Below, piece by piece: positions 1 through 11,689 of a DNA stretch of 64,000 nt; within the stretch, counting starts at the first letter, position 1, and each line of letters opens with the position of its first letter. Below the pieces are notes generated by a model that was not told the origin of the DNA, searched no databases, and worked only from the letters and a program-made list of their open reading frames with translations. The stretch is taken from positions 85,111-149,110 of the forward strand of contig JACGCM010002428.1 in NCBI GenBank assembly GCA_014058105.1. The letters run 5' to 3'. Made by a program: the position numbers and the translations under genes. This DNA is from Kingdonia uniflora. Taxonomy: Eukaryota > Streptophyta > Magnoliopsida > Ranunculales > Circaeasteraceae.

Positions 1-244
1 TAAATACTTACAACATTCAAGAAAACATGTCATTCATGTTATTATCCCGTGGGTTAGCTTTGTTATCTTTCATTAACTTCATCCAAGCTTTGTATCGCGT
101 GTCAAAATAGCTCTCCACACATGCCTTCTGAAATCATCAAAAATCTTCAATTTAACATGTGCCCACCATAATGTAGAAATCGAGAAATATGTGATAGGTA
201 CTTGGTCTTTAATTTCATAAAGTATTCATCAAATGTCATCTCAA

Positions 245-900
245 CCTACCAATACTTAGTATTATCAGCAATAATGTTTTTAAACCTCTTTATTTTGGTA
301 ATCTTGTTGTTTGCTTTCGACCAGAACAAAAGTAAGAAGGTTAAGGCCTCGTTGTTACTGATGAAGATCACCACCTTCTTATAATATGTTGCCAACAAAT
401 GACCCATATACAAATATTTTATAAACATACCATTGAAATTAAAGGCCCGGAGCAAAGTGTCATACCTTTTTTCTTCCAAATCAGTGTAAGCTATATTCAA
501 CGTCTGACTGAACACATTCTTCCAATAAGAAGGTGTCTTGGTCATCAAGGTACACAACGACTTCTTCACATTCAAGAACTTTAATTAGCTGTAATACACA
601 TATGTCATAACAACCTAAATACTGTGTTTTCATCCCTTTTAACATCCCGTATATCAACTTTGAACTAATTAAATGGCTAAAACAAGGTCTGCCTTAGATT
701 GGTTTTCCAATCTATCTTCTTCAACCTCGAATCGATCAATTCACTATAGTTTCCCCCTGTTAATTTCAAGTTATCTTGATATTCCCCTTTTGGACTCTCT
801 TAAGAAATACTTAAGAGTTTAGTGAATCGGAGACTTAGTTCCTCCCATGTCGGGTCTTCAGTATCCTCAAAGTTTCCTCCTTTAATGGTATTTTTAGTGC
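245..900 (-). pseudogene. C-terminal module of the MULE-1 minus-strand gene (unrecognised domain)
   Basis: Reading leftwards from about 900, the minus strand encodes DPTWEELSLRF, then a stretch ending in PSYWKNVFSQTLNIAYTDLE and HLLATYYKKVVIFISNNEA with LLLFWSKAN near 300-400. The same order recurs in MULE-2 at 35700-34960 (DPTFEELFDQN, PTFWKSIFSQSLG, HLLSTYYEKVMAFISHTEV, LPLFWARKR), so it is a real conserved module and not a chance ORF. In-frame stops break it near 590-690. It follows the coiled-coil exons, either as the gene's last domain or as a separate short gene. I do not recognise the fold; no Ulp1-type His-Asp-Cys triad is apparent. Positions 1-245 are probably more of this gene, but I see no clear homology there. 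Confidence 0.5.
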
Positions 901-1289
901 CTAGCGCCACACTTCCTGTAATGCAAATCCAACCCAGATAGCGTAGTTGCAGATTAAAAAAAGTAATTTAAAATTAACTATAAGATTGGGTGGCAAAGGG
1001 GCACACCTATTCATTATTGTCATTCTCAAGGTTCAATTTCATCTCTTCAGATATGATCAATTTGGTTTGTTGTTTAGTATAGGGCAGATTTAGAGACATC
1101 ATTCATATTTGGTAAAATATAATTTATAAATCAAAGTAGAAATGAACCTATAAGTCTGGTGGTTTCGTGAATATATTTGGCATACCACCTGTTATGAGTT
1201 GCCTTCACCTAATAATCATAGGTTTATACATAAGCACACAAAATCAGCATACACATGACCTACATAGAGATTGAAGTAGAAGATGTCGA

Positions 1290-1780
1290 GCACGCAGTAT
1301 ATCTACAATAATTTGTCGACTATCACCTTCTACAACAATAAATTGTTTGAGTTCCTATTCTTCGACAATTGACAAATATGGTCGCTGTCGAGAATACATA
1401 ATATCGGCAAAAATATTGACAACTTCATGAAGATGTCGACGATTATATAGAATACACGACATGGATATTTATAACAACTGGGTAGTGAAAATCAACCATA
1501 AACTTGTTACTCCATATATTATCGACTACTACCTAGTTCGATAAAATCGTGCATATACACGGAAAGTAATTGTCGAATACCACAACATGCGACAATATTT
1601 CAAAGTCATGGCATTATCGATTTAACATCATATACGACAATATTTAATTGCATGTTACTCAACATTTATCGACTACTGCATCAATAGACAAAATAGTGCA
1701 TATATAACAGAAAACAATTATCAGCTACGGCTTCATAAGACAATTTCTCAAACTACAAAAGGACACAAAGAACTAGTTAA
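1290..1780. repeat. Intronic/spacer array of ATTGTCG / CGACAAT inverted heptamers (MULE-1, array 1)
   Basis: Degenerate units of TTGTCGACTA ... CGACAATA recur several times, for example near 1305, 1355, 1570, 1620 and 1670. The two heptamers are inverse complements. The array lies downstream of the short exon ending near 1777. The same motif recurs in other introns of this element and throughout MULE-2. Confidence 0.6.
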
Positions 1781-2279
1781 ATGTTATCACCCTCTTGTTT
1801 TCCAAGTTGATCCATCAACTTCTCATTGACGGCATTCAGATTCTCAAACTTTAACACCTAGTATCAATTATAAATTAGTACAACCCAGAAAGTGGATAAT
1901 TGTGAATGAACTTGTTTTTGTTTGGCATTCATAGTACTTACTTTTTCTTTCAATTGTAGCTGCAAAGCTTCAAGTAAATTTGTTCAATTCATAATTTTTT
2001 GATACATCTTCTACCAACTTTTCATTCGCTTCTCTTAACGAACTGCCCTCCAATGTCTGATGATAAATATGTATAACATTTATAAATAACACAGAAGGAA
2101 GGGAAAGCTATAACATTTGGATCTAAAGTATAACAAAACTAGGGATACCTTATCATTTAGCTTCTTTATAGTCTCGTTGTAATCTTTCTCGCAAATCGAG
2201 CCAACCACTTGCTTCACTTAAAGGTCCGTTTCCAATTTATTATTTGCCTCCCTCAAAGCATCGCATTCAGCTGTCTAGA

Positions 2280-2600
2280 ATAGTAACAACGTAATTTATA
2301 GAAGTCGTGAAATTGTCGATTGAACTGCATATACGACAATGTTTAGCGTATATTATTCTAAAATGGTTGAATACCACAAAGTTTGACAAAACACTGCATA
2401 TATTAATTGTCGACGACCTTTACAAGCGACAATTTGTCAAAATCATAACATTGTCGATAAACTACATATCCGACAATATTTTGTAACTAAGTAGCCTTAA
2501 TTGTTTACTACTGCATCAGTCGGCAGAAGGGCGTCTATTAGCAGACAATAATTGTCAACTATGTACCAAAACATACGACAATAGAGCTAAGTCTGTGTAT
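2280..2600. repeat. Intronic ATTGTCG / CGACAAT array (MULE-1, array 2)
   Basis: The array sits between two coiled-coil exons of PMD-1 (exon ends at 2672 and 2270). Units include TTGTCGATTGAACTGCATAT near 2315, CGACAATGTTTAG near 2330, ATTGTCGACGAC near 2406 and CGACAATATTTTG near 2472. It occupies essentially the whole intron. Confidence 0.6.
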
Positions 2601-3320
2601 GTGAAGAACCAACCTCTAGTGCAACAAAAAATTATGTGGGTTAACAAAAGAAAAGGAAGGGGCGTACACACCTTCAACTCCAATGCTAAAACCAATTCTG
2701 ATCTGGCCTGGCCTTCCACCTCCTTTGCTAACTTTATGGAATTGACTTCAGACTTCTAATTGGAGATCTCTTCTTCCAAATGATGGTTATCTTCATTACA
2801 ACCAAAAGGAACTTGGTCCTCAACTTGTAAAAACTTACAAGCCAATATTAAAACAAAAAAATAAAAATATACTACCCCAAACATTATAACAACAATCACA
2901 TACTCACGTTTTCACTATGTGCAATACCACCCACATCCCCCTTCTTGGTTACCTCATCATTTACGTCAAGATCAACATCTGGACATAGCTTGATGAATTA
3001 AACTGAATTAAATCATTCAAAGTATCCTTGACCACATATAAGAATTTCATCATATACTTTATTCTCTCTCATCAGGATTAGACATTCCTTCCATTTCCCT
3101 TCAGAGAATAGATCCTCCCATTCATACTTCGGCTTGTATGCACATGGTTTAGTAGCAAAACGTAAACCATTCTTCTCAGGACATATTGAAACTCTAGGCA
3201 CAGTTTTCCTTTGGTTGTACTGTCATTGTACTCTGTCAGGATAGTACGATTCTTTGTCTTCTAGACTACCAAGCAACCTCGTGAAATCAATAATTTTTTT
3301 GAATGAATGTGTATGTTTCT

Positions 3321-3629
3321 TCTTTTCTAAGTACGGGTCCCACACGACCTAGATAATGAATGACATATGAAATCTATATTAGTATTAGTACATAAAATCA
3401 ATCAATTAAATTCCCATCTTTAAGACCATAAAATTAAGACTATAAAAGAAAAAGATTTAATCAAAGCTAGCTTACATCCTCAAACGTCTTTTCTAAGTAC
3501 GGGTCCCACACGACCTAGATAATGAATGACATATGAAATCTATATCAATTAAATTCCCATCTTTAAGACCATAAAATTAAGACTATAAAAGAAAAAGATT
3601 TAATCAAAGCCAACTTACATCCTTAAACG
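3321..3629. repeat. Tandem duplication (166 bp + 143 bp) spanning an exon-intron-exon border of PMD-1
   Basis: Copy 1 is 3321-3486 and copy 2 is 3487-3629. They are nearly identical, except that a 23-bp stretch beginning AGTATTAGTACA is missing from copy 2. Each copy holds, on the minus strand, a splice donor (GGAT|GTAAG) and an acceptor (CTAG|GTCGTGTGGG), so the duplication creates a new mini-exon (about 3514-3474) between two copies of the same intron. Confidence 0.85.
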
Positions 3630-5146
3630 TATAATTGTTAAGAGCTTTCTTAAACATCTTTAGCGTTTTCTTACCAGTTCTTTCAGTTGTCATCCTAGAC
3701 CAAGACCGCCTCGTACAATACTCAGAAGCACAAGAATGCTTGGGTTTGGGAATGTCAAGAAACTTCGAGAAGTGCCCGAATATCCCGGACTATAAAAAAA
3801 TCAGCCTTGATTAAAAATGTACAAATTTCAACAGTTCAACAACAAAATGAAATAATGAATGCATAAACCTCACCTTTAACAATGTAGTGCAACATGTAAA
3901 TGCTTTACCATGAACTCCCGAAGCAGCATCTAAACTGTAATATAGGTATGCCAAGACGGTAGTTCCCCAAGGTCATGTAAAATATGAGTTTTTGTTCACA
4001 AAGAACTTTAGATACTTGGCTGACACATCTGTCCCTTTCTTAGTAGGGAAAAGAAAAGATCCAAGAACATAAAGCATGTATGCTTTTGTTACTACACGAG
4101 AAGACAAACTCATAGGTTCTAATAAAGAAGATGACTCACCAACCTCTATTCTTCGTTACCCTTAGAATTTTTTCCTTTAAGCTTGTATGCAAAAAAATCC
4201 ATAATCTTTACAAGTGAAAGAGATAATCCCTGCCCTCCAGCCATCATATCATAGTAAACTTGATCACTTTGAAGCAAACAGTCTCTAAACACTTGCTTCA
4301 CATTATTTGCTCCCCATTTACCCTGAACAATTGAAACATTACCTTCAACTCTCAACCCAATTAACCTCCAAACATCCGCTAACATTAAAGTAATTTCCCC
4401 CCTTTAAAATGGAAAGTATTAGTCTTAGGTTGCCAACGTTCGGGGAAAGTTGTAATCAAAGCTACATTGTAGTATTTATAAAATTTGCCCCCAATTCTCC
4501 CTAGCCCTTGCAGATTAACTAGATTTTGAAACTTCTCAATCTCCATATCAATATCCCAACAAGGATTGTGATGAAACACTCGTAAACAGCCTGATTCCTG
4601 TAAATACAATATAATTTGTCATTCTCTAAATTAAAGAAAGCAGTGGTGAAATTGGGATTAAAACTACATTAATTAGTTTCGATACCTCCCCAATAACTAT
4701 AGCTTTTGCTCTATGTGTCTCGAAGTTTGCCAACAAGGACTTATCTCATGGACCATATTCATCAACTTCTGTTTTAGAACGATTCATTGTTGTTAATCTC
4801 ACCGCCACCTTCTTCGTCTGATCTAATAGTACCTTGTTCTTCTACTGGATTGCTCATAAAAGGTTCAAATTGGGCATTATCGCTAGCAGGAGCTTCATTA
4901 GTACCTCATTCATCATATGTACTAGAGTCTTCTCCAGACTCTCTTTGGGAATCATAAGAACCTTTTACATTTCCCTTTTTTGTCTCTGGGGTTTCCAAAT
5001 CCTCATCTTCTTGAGGAGTCCTACTTATAGTACACTCAAAAACAAATTGGGGGTCATCATTTCCAGTATTGAGGCTCTCATTGGCAGCAGACACTTGTTC
5101 TCCCCTACCTGAAGTTGTTTAATTTCTTTTCGTAGGTGTAGTAGCC

Positions 5147-5914
5147 TACTCGTAGCCTTCTAGCCCCAGTCGAACACTCGAAGGCTACATTGAAGCCTAC
5201 ATGCAAACCTCGAAGCCCACTCAATCCATAGACAAGCTTTTCAAGATGACGCTTCAAAGCCGAAGCCTCAACTCTGAACAAACCTCGAAGACGAACTCCA
5301 CATTAACATCAGATGCTTCGAAGACGAAGCCTCGACTCCACATCAGCATCAGAAACACATCGCAGACATGTCAGACGGACAGCTCACCAGATATGAATGA
5401 CGCCGTTGTCGGTCCAGTCAGTTACAGTGACAGAACCAACAGACTGCTACAGTGATAGACCCAACAACTACTACAGTTTCAAAGCACAATGGCAGATCTA
5501 ACATTTCTGGTGTCAACACCCACTCCGGGATACCCGCTTGATATCCGGAGGATACCCGGAGGGAACACTTGTAATATGACCTAACCTTGGTGACTCAGCC
5601 CTTCCCATATTCTATAAATAGAAAGGGTTGGGAGCCAAGGAGGGGTTAAAAAATCTCTTCACTAAACCCTTGCAGTTTACCTTCGATCACCCTGTAACAT
5701 ACCCAGTACTCAAACCTTTGATTCCTCAAGAGTGATATAAAATCTCCTAAAAATCCTTATCAGAGGTCGTAGAGCATCACATACTTGGCCTCCACACAAT
5801 TATATTGTTAGTAGATTACTTATGTTATAGATTATATGCTTGAGCCTCCTGATAGAAGATAAACCCTGAGGTGTAAGAACCAACTTCCCCTCCGCACAAA
5901 GTTAGGCCCCTACA
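5147..5914 (+). repeat. 5' LTR of element A
   Basis: 768 bp, TG...CA. Homologous to 15901-16652 with many transitions and a few indels. A TATAAATA box lies at 5613-5620. Near the end, the sequence around 5890-5914 matches the 3' LTR closely. Confidence 0.88.
5613..5620 (+). promoter_or_regulatory. LTR TATA box (element A)
   Basis: TATAAATA inside TTCTATAAATAGAAAGG of the 5' LTR. The same motif lies at 16383-16390 in the 3' LTR, which supports a conserved pol II promoter marking the U3/R boundary. Confidence 0.6.
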
Positions 5915-5996
5915 TTTGGTGTCGTCTGTGCTTGCCCACCCTACCAATCTCCCTTGCTCATTTTCTCCCTTTTCTAACTTTTACAGATCATTCCCA

Positions 5997-7620
5997 ATGG
6001 CACTAACCCTCCGTTCTACTTCCACCCATGCCGGCAACTTTGTCGACGGAGTGGCTACTCAGCTAGCCCGTCTTACTCAGCAATTCGCTCAGGCTGAAGA
6101 GCAACACCGAACACAAATGCAACAAGAGTTTGAGGCCGAATGACATCGCCGTTTAGTTGATGCCGATAAACAAAACCATGCAATTGACGAGTTACGCAAC
6201 ACCATCCGAGAGCTGCAGCGACTGCAGCCTCTAAATGCTCCTCTCCAATCTTAAGCACCAACCCCGTCGCGCGTATCTCCCCGAGTACGATTGAGGCCTC
6301 TACCATATCAAGAAGCACCCCCGGCTCATATCAGTATTACAGGTGTTGCCCCTATTATCCCCCCCACTGGCTCCATCCATCTCGGCATCCACCCCATAGA
6401 GGATTCCCCTGATTCCACCCTTCGCTCCTCCAGACACCCCAGACGCCACCCTTTCCTAGAACATCTCGGAGAGCGCAGTGCCGAACACATGCCGAACCAT
6501 CGACCTCACCATCCCTGAATCCCTTGATCCTCCCCCCCCTCATCTTGCCTATTATGCACAACAAGACTTCGACTACAAAATCCAACCTGTCATCCGCGTC
6601 AGCGCAAGCCCAACTCCAAACTCATGGAATCGGTTGAATAACCCCCTTTATCCAAAGCTCCTCGCTATCAAGGTGCCTCCAAATTTCCGTGCTCCCAAAC
6701 TCAGCAAATATTGCAACACCAACCCATAATCGCACATTCTCGAAATTCCAAAATGCTTTAAGCCCTTATTTCACAGCTGACCACCTGATGTGTTGCCATT
6801 TTCCTACAAGCTTCACAGATAGCCCTCTGCGATGGTACCATAACCTTCCCAGTGGCTTTATTTAAAGTTTCGAGCAACTATCCTATCTTTTCATCGCCTA
6901 ATTTGCCTTCAACAAAGACAGAGAGTTCAGAGTCGATGCCCTCTTCAATTTCAGAAAATCCCCCAATGAAACCCTTGAGGCCTTCACTAAGAGGTTCCTC
7001 GATGAGTCGCGCAAAGTAGAAAACCTTGACTGCGCGAATGTTGTACTCGCGTATTCGAACGCTTTGCCAGATAATAGCCGTGTTAAAGAGTACCTGGTAC
7101 TCCACAAACCACAAACCCTCGAGGAGGTGCTCTCAAAAGTCAATAGCTATATTGACCTTGAACGCCTCCAGGAAGTATATAAACAGGTGCAGCCTTCGAC
7201 CACAATTATCAACTAACTTCGACAAGGCCCTTCTTCTACCCCCATACCCCTGATCGCTCCCGTCTCACAAGAGACTAAGGGCCGCAAACGCCCTCACACC
7301 GACAATAGTGCTGAAGCTCGCAGAAAATGCCCAAAGATGGTCTTACCTAGACTTACTTCCCCCATCAGCACCCTTCTACCATAGATACAGGTAGACCCCG
7401 TATGGCGTATCCCTTTCCCCATCGAGGTTAAACTAGGTGAACCTTACTGTGCCAACCACAAGTGTAACTATCACCACACTAACAAATGTTTCGCCTTGCA
7501 ACGCTCTCTCGAAATAATACTCAAGGAAGGTCATCTACATCAGTATGTTGCTGACCTTTCCATCTACCTCGACGGGTCGTACCTCAAACCTTAACTGCCC
7601 CTTCGACCAACCCTGCTGAG
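5997..7620 (+). pseudogene. Element A gag
   Basis: The nucleocapsid/capsid polyprotein that would package the element RNA. The first ATG after the 5' LTR with a plausible frame is at 5997 (MALTLRSTSTHAGNF). It is followed by a coiled region, LTQQFAQAEEQHRTQMQQE, broken by TGA at 6141. The conserved gag core is readable in another frame at about 6860-7200 (AFNKDREFRVDALFNF, SPNETLEAFTKRFLDES). A Cys/His cluster near 7445-7500 (YCANHKCNYHHTNKC) resembles the knuckle region of Tat gags. Several stops and frameshifts separate these blocks, so no full gag can be made. Protease follows directly. Confidence 0.75.
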
Positions 7621-7718
7621 GTCCATATCTACTAAGTTCATTTTATTAAAGTAAATAATATCGACAGCGGCCGTTCCAAGAGAAAATGCAAGCGTGTCGA
7701 CAAATGCTACAAACTCAC

Positions 7719-8268
7719 TTACCAGGAGAAGCTGCCCACCCTCATGCCATAATCAAGCCTTTGTCCTCGACCCAAAGGCATCTCTTTCATCGGCTGTGAT
7801 AAATTGCATGTTTGTTTTCCCCACTCTGACCCTTTAGTCATCATGATTAAGGTCAAACACCTCAACCTCCACACCATGCTTATCGATACAGGAAGTGTAG
7901 CTGATGTACACTTCCTACAGACCGTCCAAGCCATAAAGAAAACAGACCTCATCACTGTAGCAAATGTAGAACTCAAAGGTTTTAATGGGGCCAAAGAAGT
8001 TATCGTTGGTCGAATCAACCTCCCAGTTACCATCGGCTTTATCACTCTTCAAACTAGCTTTCTCGTCATCGATAAGAAGTCTGAATATCTTGGTATCCTC
8101 GGGCGCGACTGGCTCCATGCCATGCATGCCATACCTTTGGCCTACCATCTGACCTTTTGTTTCACTATCCCATGTGGTACCTGGAATTTGAAAGGCTCTC
8201 AACCCCTCGCCCGGTCATGTAAACATCTGAAGATCGATCAGACCCAAAAACCTATCAGACTCTCATAG
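7719..8268 (+). pseudogene. Element A aspartic protease
   Basis: A retroviral-type aspartyl protease that would cleave the Gag-Pol polyprotein. The ORF beginning at 7804 contains the active-site motif LIDTGSVAD (about 7879-7905) and the downstream hydrophobic flap and ILGRDWLHAM (about 8095-8120), which together define the fold. The catalytic DTG is intact. The frame continues upstream to about 7719 and stops at 8266 before the RT linker. It lies between gag and RT, as expected. Confidence 0.85.
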
Positions 8269-8329
8269 TAATCACTGCCTCCTTCTGTCCCCATACCTTC
8301 GATACCCGCCATCTCACCCATCGAACTCA

Positions 8330-9215
8330 TTGTTTATATTGAACTCGACGGTCCTGGTCAAGGTACATTCATTGGAACCTTTCTAGACGAGGCAGAACGC
8401 CTCGAACTTGCAGACTTCCTTCGAGCAAACAAAGATGTTTTTGCATGTACATTCCAGGAGATGCCAGGTATTGAACCCAGCTTAGCATGTCACCGCCTCG
8501 ACCTCATCCCCCATTCCACAACAGTAAAACAGAAGAAACATACTTTGGTACCACGACTTTGAGATGCATTAAACCTTGAAGTAGACAAACTCATAGCCGC
8601 GGGTTTCATCAGAGAGGTCAAGTATGCTGACTGGATATCCAACATAGTTGTAGTTCCTAAAAGGAATGGCAAGATCAGAATCTGCGTCGACTTTACCGAC
8701 CTCACAAACACACACACCGAGGACAGCTTCCCCCTCCCGATCATTTCAGTGCTCCTCGTTGCTACTGTTGGACATGAGCGCCTATAAATAATGGACGCGG
8801 CATCGGGTTACAATCAGGTACCCCTCCTCCCCGAGGATCAACTTCAAGCTTCTTTCATTACTGAACAAGGCCTTTACTATTTTAATGTCATGCCCTTTGG
8901 CCTTAAAAATGCGGGTGCCACATACCAACGCCTGGTCACAACCATGTTCAAACCCTTATTTGGCAAGTCGGTTGAAGTTTACATCGACGACATGTTATGC
9001 AAGAGCCTCCAAAAATAGACCCAAATCCAGGAGTTAACCGAAGTCTTTTCGATACTTCGAACATACAAAATGAAACTTAATCTAGACAAGTGCCAGTTTG
9101 GTGTTTCGTTTGGCAAAATTTTAGGCCATCTCATCATCAAACAAGGTATCGAGATCGACCTCACCCATATCTGAGCCCTTATCGACGTGCCTTTGCCCCG
9201 AACCAAAAAAGATGT
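8330..9215 (+). pseudogene. Element A reverse transcriptase
   Basis: RNA-directed DNA polymerase of the Ty3/gypsy type. In order: LDLIPHST and REVKYADWISNIVVVPKRNG (palm entry, about 8500-8670), IMDAASGYNQVPL (8788-8830), MPFGLKNAGATYQRLV (about 8890-8940) and the catalytic YIDDML (about 8980-8998), followed by KLNLDKCQFGV. The Asp pair is intact, but stops occur at 8785, 9016 and about 9172. Protease lies upstream and RNase H downstream, so this is the central pol domain. Confidence 0.88.
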
Positions 9216-9222
9216 CTAAAAA

Positions 9223-9922
9223 GTGGCTAGTAAAATAACGGTACTCAACCGTTTCATTTCCAAATCCTCAGACCGTTGTGCTTGGCTCTTTTCCCTTTTA
9301 CGTGACCAAGGTGTCCACAAAGCTAAAAAGAAAAACAACCCTAGAATCAACTGGACACCCGAATGTGAACAGGCCTTCCTTGAACTTAAAAACATACCTT
9401 GGTCAACCACCCATCATCAGCACCCCTATCAAAGGCAAAACACTCTCTTTATATCTCGCAGTCACCGATACCTTCATCAGCTCAATTCTTATTTGACTCG
9501 AATCAAACATCGAGAAACATGTATATTTTATCAGTAAAACTCTAGTACCAGTAGAATCTCGGTACACAAAACTTGAGCGTTTGCTCCTCACCCTCGTTTA
9601 CACTTCCATAAAACTCAAACTATATTTTCAAGCTCACCCCATCCGTGTTATAACAAGCTACCCCCTCCGAGAAGTACTCAACCATAAAGAAAATTCCAAA
9701 CGAGTACAGCAGTGGTCTGTCTACCTTGGCGAACACGACATCACATTTGGGAAGCAGATCTCCCAGAAAGGACAAGCAGTAGCCGATTTCCTTGCTGATT
9801 TCCCAGTCAAAGATGTCGACTGGGAGGAACATGAAGATGACCTACCCCTTGATCTCTCACTTCCTGGATGCCTAAACCATCAGACCCATGGAACCCTAAT
9901 ACAGGATGGTGACTCTTCATAG
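9223..9922 (+). pseudogene. Element A RT connection and first RNase H
   Basis: The region after RT begins VLNRFISKSSDRCAWLFSLL and continues NWTPECEQAFLELKNI, the standard start of the Ty3/gypsy RNase H that degrades the RNA strand of the hybrid. Further on, in another frame, are HPIRVITSYPLREVLNHKEN (9630-9690) and VQQWSVYLGEHDITF, then QAVADFLADFPVKDV (about 9770-9815), a typical Tat RNase H end. At least two frameshifts and stops lie between 9420 and 9590. The catalytic Asp of the first strand is not clearly readable. Confidence 0.75.
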
Positions 9923-10450
9923 ATGAATCCGCTCGGGATCGACATCGTCCTGGTTACACCTACTAATGATCGAATAGAGAAGACAGTTCAGTTAAACTTC
10001 GAATGCTCCAATAACGAGGCTGAGTATGAAGCTTTGATCCATGGCCTCGACCTCACACTCGACCTTGGCATCCCCAAACTTGTAGTTTTCACAAATTCCC
10101 AACTCATTCAAAGATAGTACTTCGGTAAGAATCATGCCTACGGTCGCATGGCTGAGTATGCCTCTCTCGTCCACCAGCGCATGGACCATTTTCCTGAGAT
10201 ATTTTCTATTACTCACTACTCTCGAGGTGAGAACATACATGCAGATTCCCTTGCCTACATAGCAGCTATGTTAGGCCAATCAGAATCTCAAACTCTCCAT
10301 ATCGAAGTACTCGAATGCCCAAGTATCGACCAGATGGAAGTCAATGCCATCAATACTTGGGGCGAGAGTATCGATCTAGATGACTGGCGAACACCATTCC
10401 TCGACTACTTTATCAATGCTACCCTCCCAGATGATCCCAAAGCCACATAA
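9895..10450 (+). pseudogene. Element A second RNase H (Tat-type aRNH)
   Basis: A second RNase H-like domain follows the first. It carries LNFECSNNEAEYEALIHGLD (the Glu-containing helix of RNase HI folds), LGIPKLVVFTNSQLI, then HFPEIFSITHYSRGENIHAD and SLAYIAAMLG. This duplicated domain is known in plant Tat elements and separates them from other Ty3/gypsy lineages. The VFTNSQLI segment has Asn where Asp is normally catalytic (FTDSQL), and one stop lies at 10115. It leads into integrase. Confidence 0.85.
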
Positions 10451-11620
10451 TCATTACTAGAGAACTGTCGTAGATACACCATCCTCAAACGCGAGTTACA
10501 TCGCAGATCCCCAAATGGTGTCCTCCTTCGGTGCACTCTCAAAATGAAGCCTCTACAGTCCTATCCGAACTCCATGAAGGAACTTGCGGTATTCATATTA
10601 TCGGTAGATCTATGGCCCTTTGAGCCGTCTCCCAAGGTTTATTCTTGCCCAAATTGAAGAAGCAAGCCAAAGAATACGCCAAACAACGTCATGCTCATGA
10701 TATTCATAGCCCCTTCTAAGACCTCTATTTTAGTCAAGTCTCTTGGCCATTTAAACGCTGGGCCATCGACCACATAGGCCCCTTTCCCAAGGCTTCAGGT
10801 AGCAGAGAGAATATCCTTGTTACAACAGATTATTTTACCAAATAGATCGAAGCTGTACCCTTATGCCGAACCAGAGAAGAAGAAGTCATTAAATTTTTAT
10901 GGGAAAACATCATTACACACTTTAGCTACCCTCACATGATCTGTTGTGATAATGGTCCACAATTCCTCAGTAGCAAAGTTAGAAATTTCCTCAAAAAGTA
11001 CAGTATCATCTTCTCCCCATCAACACCTTACTAACCCCAAGGAAATGGTCAAGTCAAAGCAATCAACAAAACAATAGTCGATGGCCTCAAGAAACGTGTC
11101 GATGCAAAGAAAGGACGATAGGTTCAGGAGTTATAGCATGTCCTTTGGGCCTATGGAACAACACCAAGAAAAGCAACAGGCTGTACACCTTTTCTTCTAG
11201 CCTATGGTACTAAAGTAGTACTCCCTGCTCAATTTAAAGTACCCACACAAGACCCCAACCTCCCAGACGAAGACAATGAGTTCGAACTTAGCTGCAACAT
11301 GCTATGAATCGACGAAACCAGAGGCCAAGCCATCGCCAACCTCAGCCATTACCATCTATCACATCAGAAGTCATACAACAAGAAAGTTCGACCACGAAGT
11401 TTCAACATTGGAGATCTTGTACTTTGACGCGTCACCCAATCCTTAAAACCTCAAAATGCCAGCAAGCTAGCCGAATCCTGGGAAGGACCTTATGTTGTTT
11501 ACAATAAAACCGACAAGGGTTCATATTACCTGATGACAGAAGACGAAGAGCCTCTACCAAATCCCTGAAATACAATGTAATTAGTATCATACAACAGGCC
11601 ACAGCCTTTACCATGTTCCA
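10451..11620 (+). pseudogene. Element A integrase
   Basis: A DDE-type retroviral integrase that would insert the cDNA. Readable pieces in shifting frames are a degenerate zinc-binding N-terminus (10550-10720), FKRWAIDHIGPFPKA (first Asp, about 10750-10795), TTDYFTKXIEAVPL (about 10820-10860), and YPHMICCDNGPQF (second Asp, about 10930-10970), followed by the NGQVKAINK region near 11045 in which the expected Glu of the NGQ-E motif has been replaced. The C-terminus continues to about 11570 (EPYVVYNKTDKGSYYL). Multiple stops (TAG, TAA, TGA) make it inactive. Confidence 0.75.
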
Positions 11621-11689
11621 CTGATGTAAATACACTATAAATCAATGAACATCTTTTTTCCGAACTTTGCCTCCTATTTTCCATTGAAT

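Larger units (their letters stand above)
1777..5146 (-). pseudogene. PMD-1: plant mobile domain gene of MULE-1 (3' part)
   Basis: This multi-exon gene matches the plant mobile domain family (aminotransferase-like PMD), whose biochemical role is unclear and which is often carried by transposons. Exons read leftwards with GT-AG borders: about 5146-4686 (acidic linker, ending AKAIVIGE), 4597-3874 (PMD core, GRIGGKFYKYYNVALITTFPERW and ADVWRLIGLRVEG), 3789-3619, a 3514-3474 mini-exon, 3348-2908 (YYPDRV, AYKPKYEWEDLF), then coiled-coil exons about 2830-2672, 2270-2149, 2056-1942 and 1857-1777. The core exon is 724 nt, against 723 nt in PMD-2. Frameshifts near 4385 and several stops break it. Its first exon lies beyond element A, at 16653-16762. 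Confidence 0.65.

Noticed and set aside
5201..5455. 84-codon plus ORF
   Set aside because: It lies inside the element A LTR and is not preserved in the other LTR.
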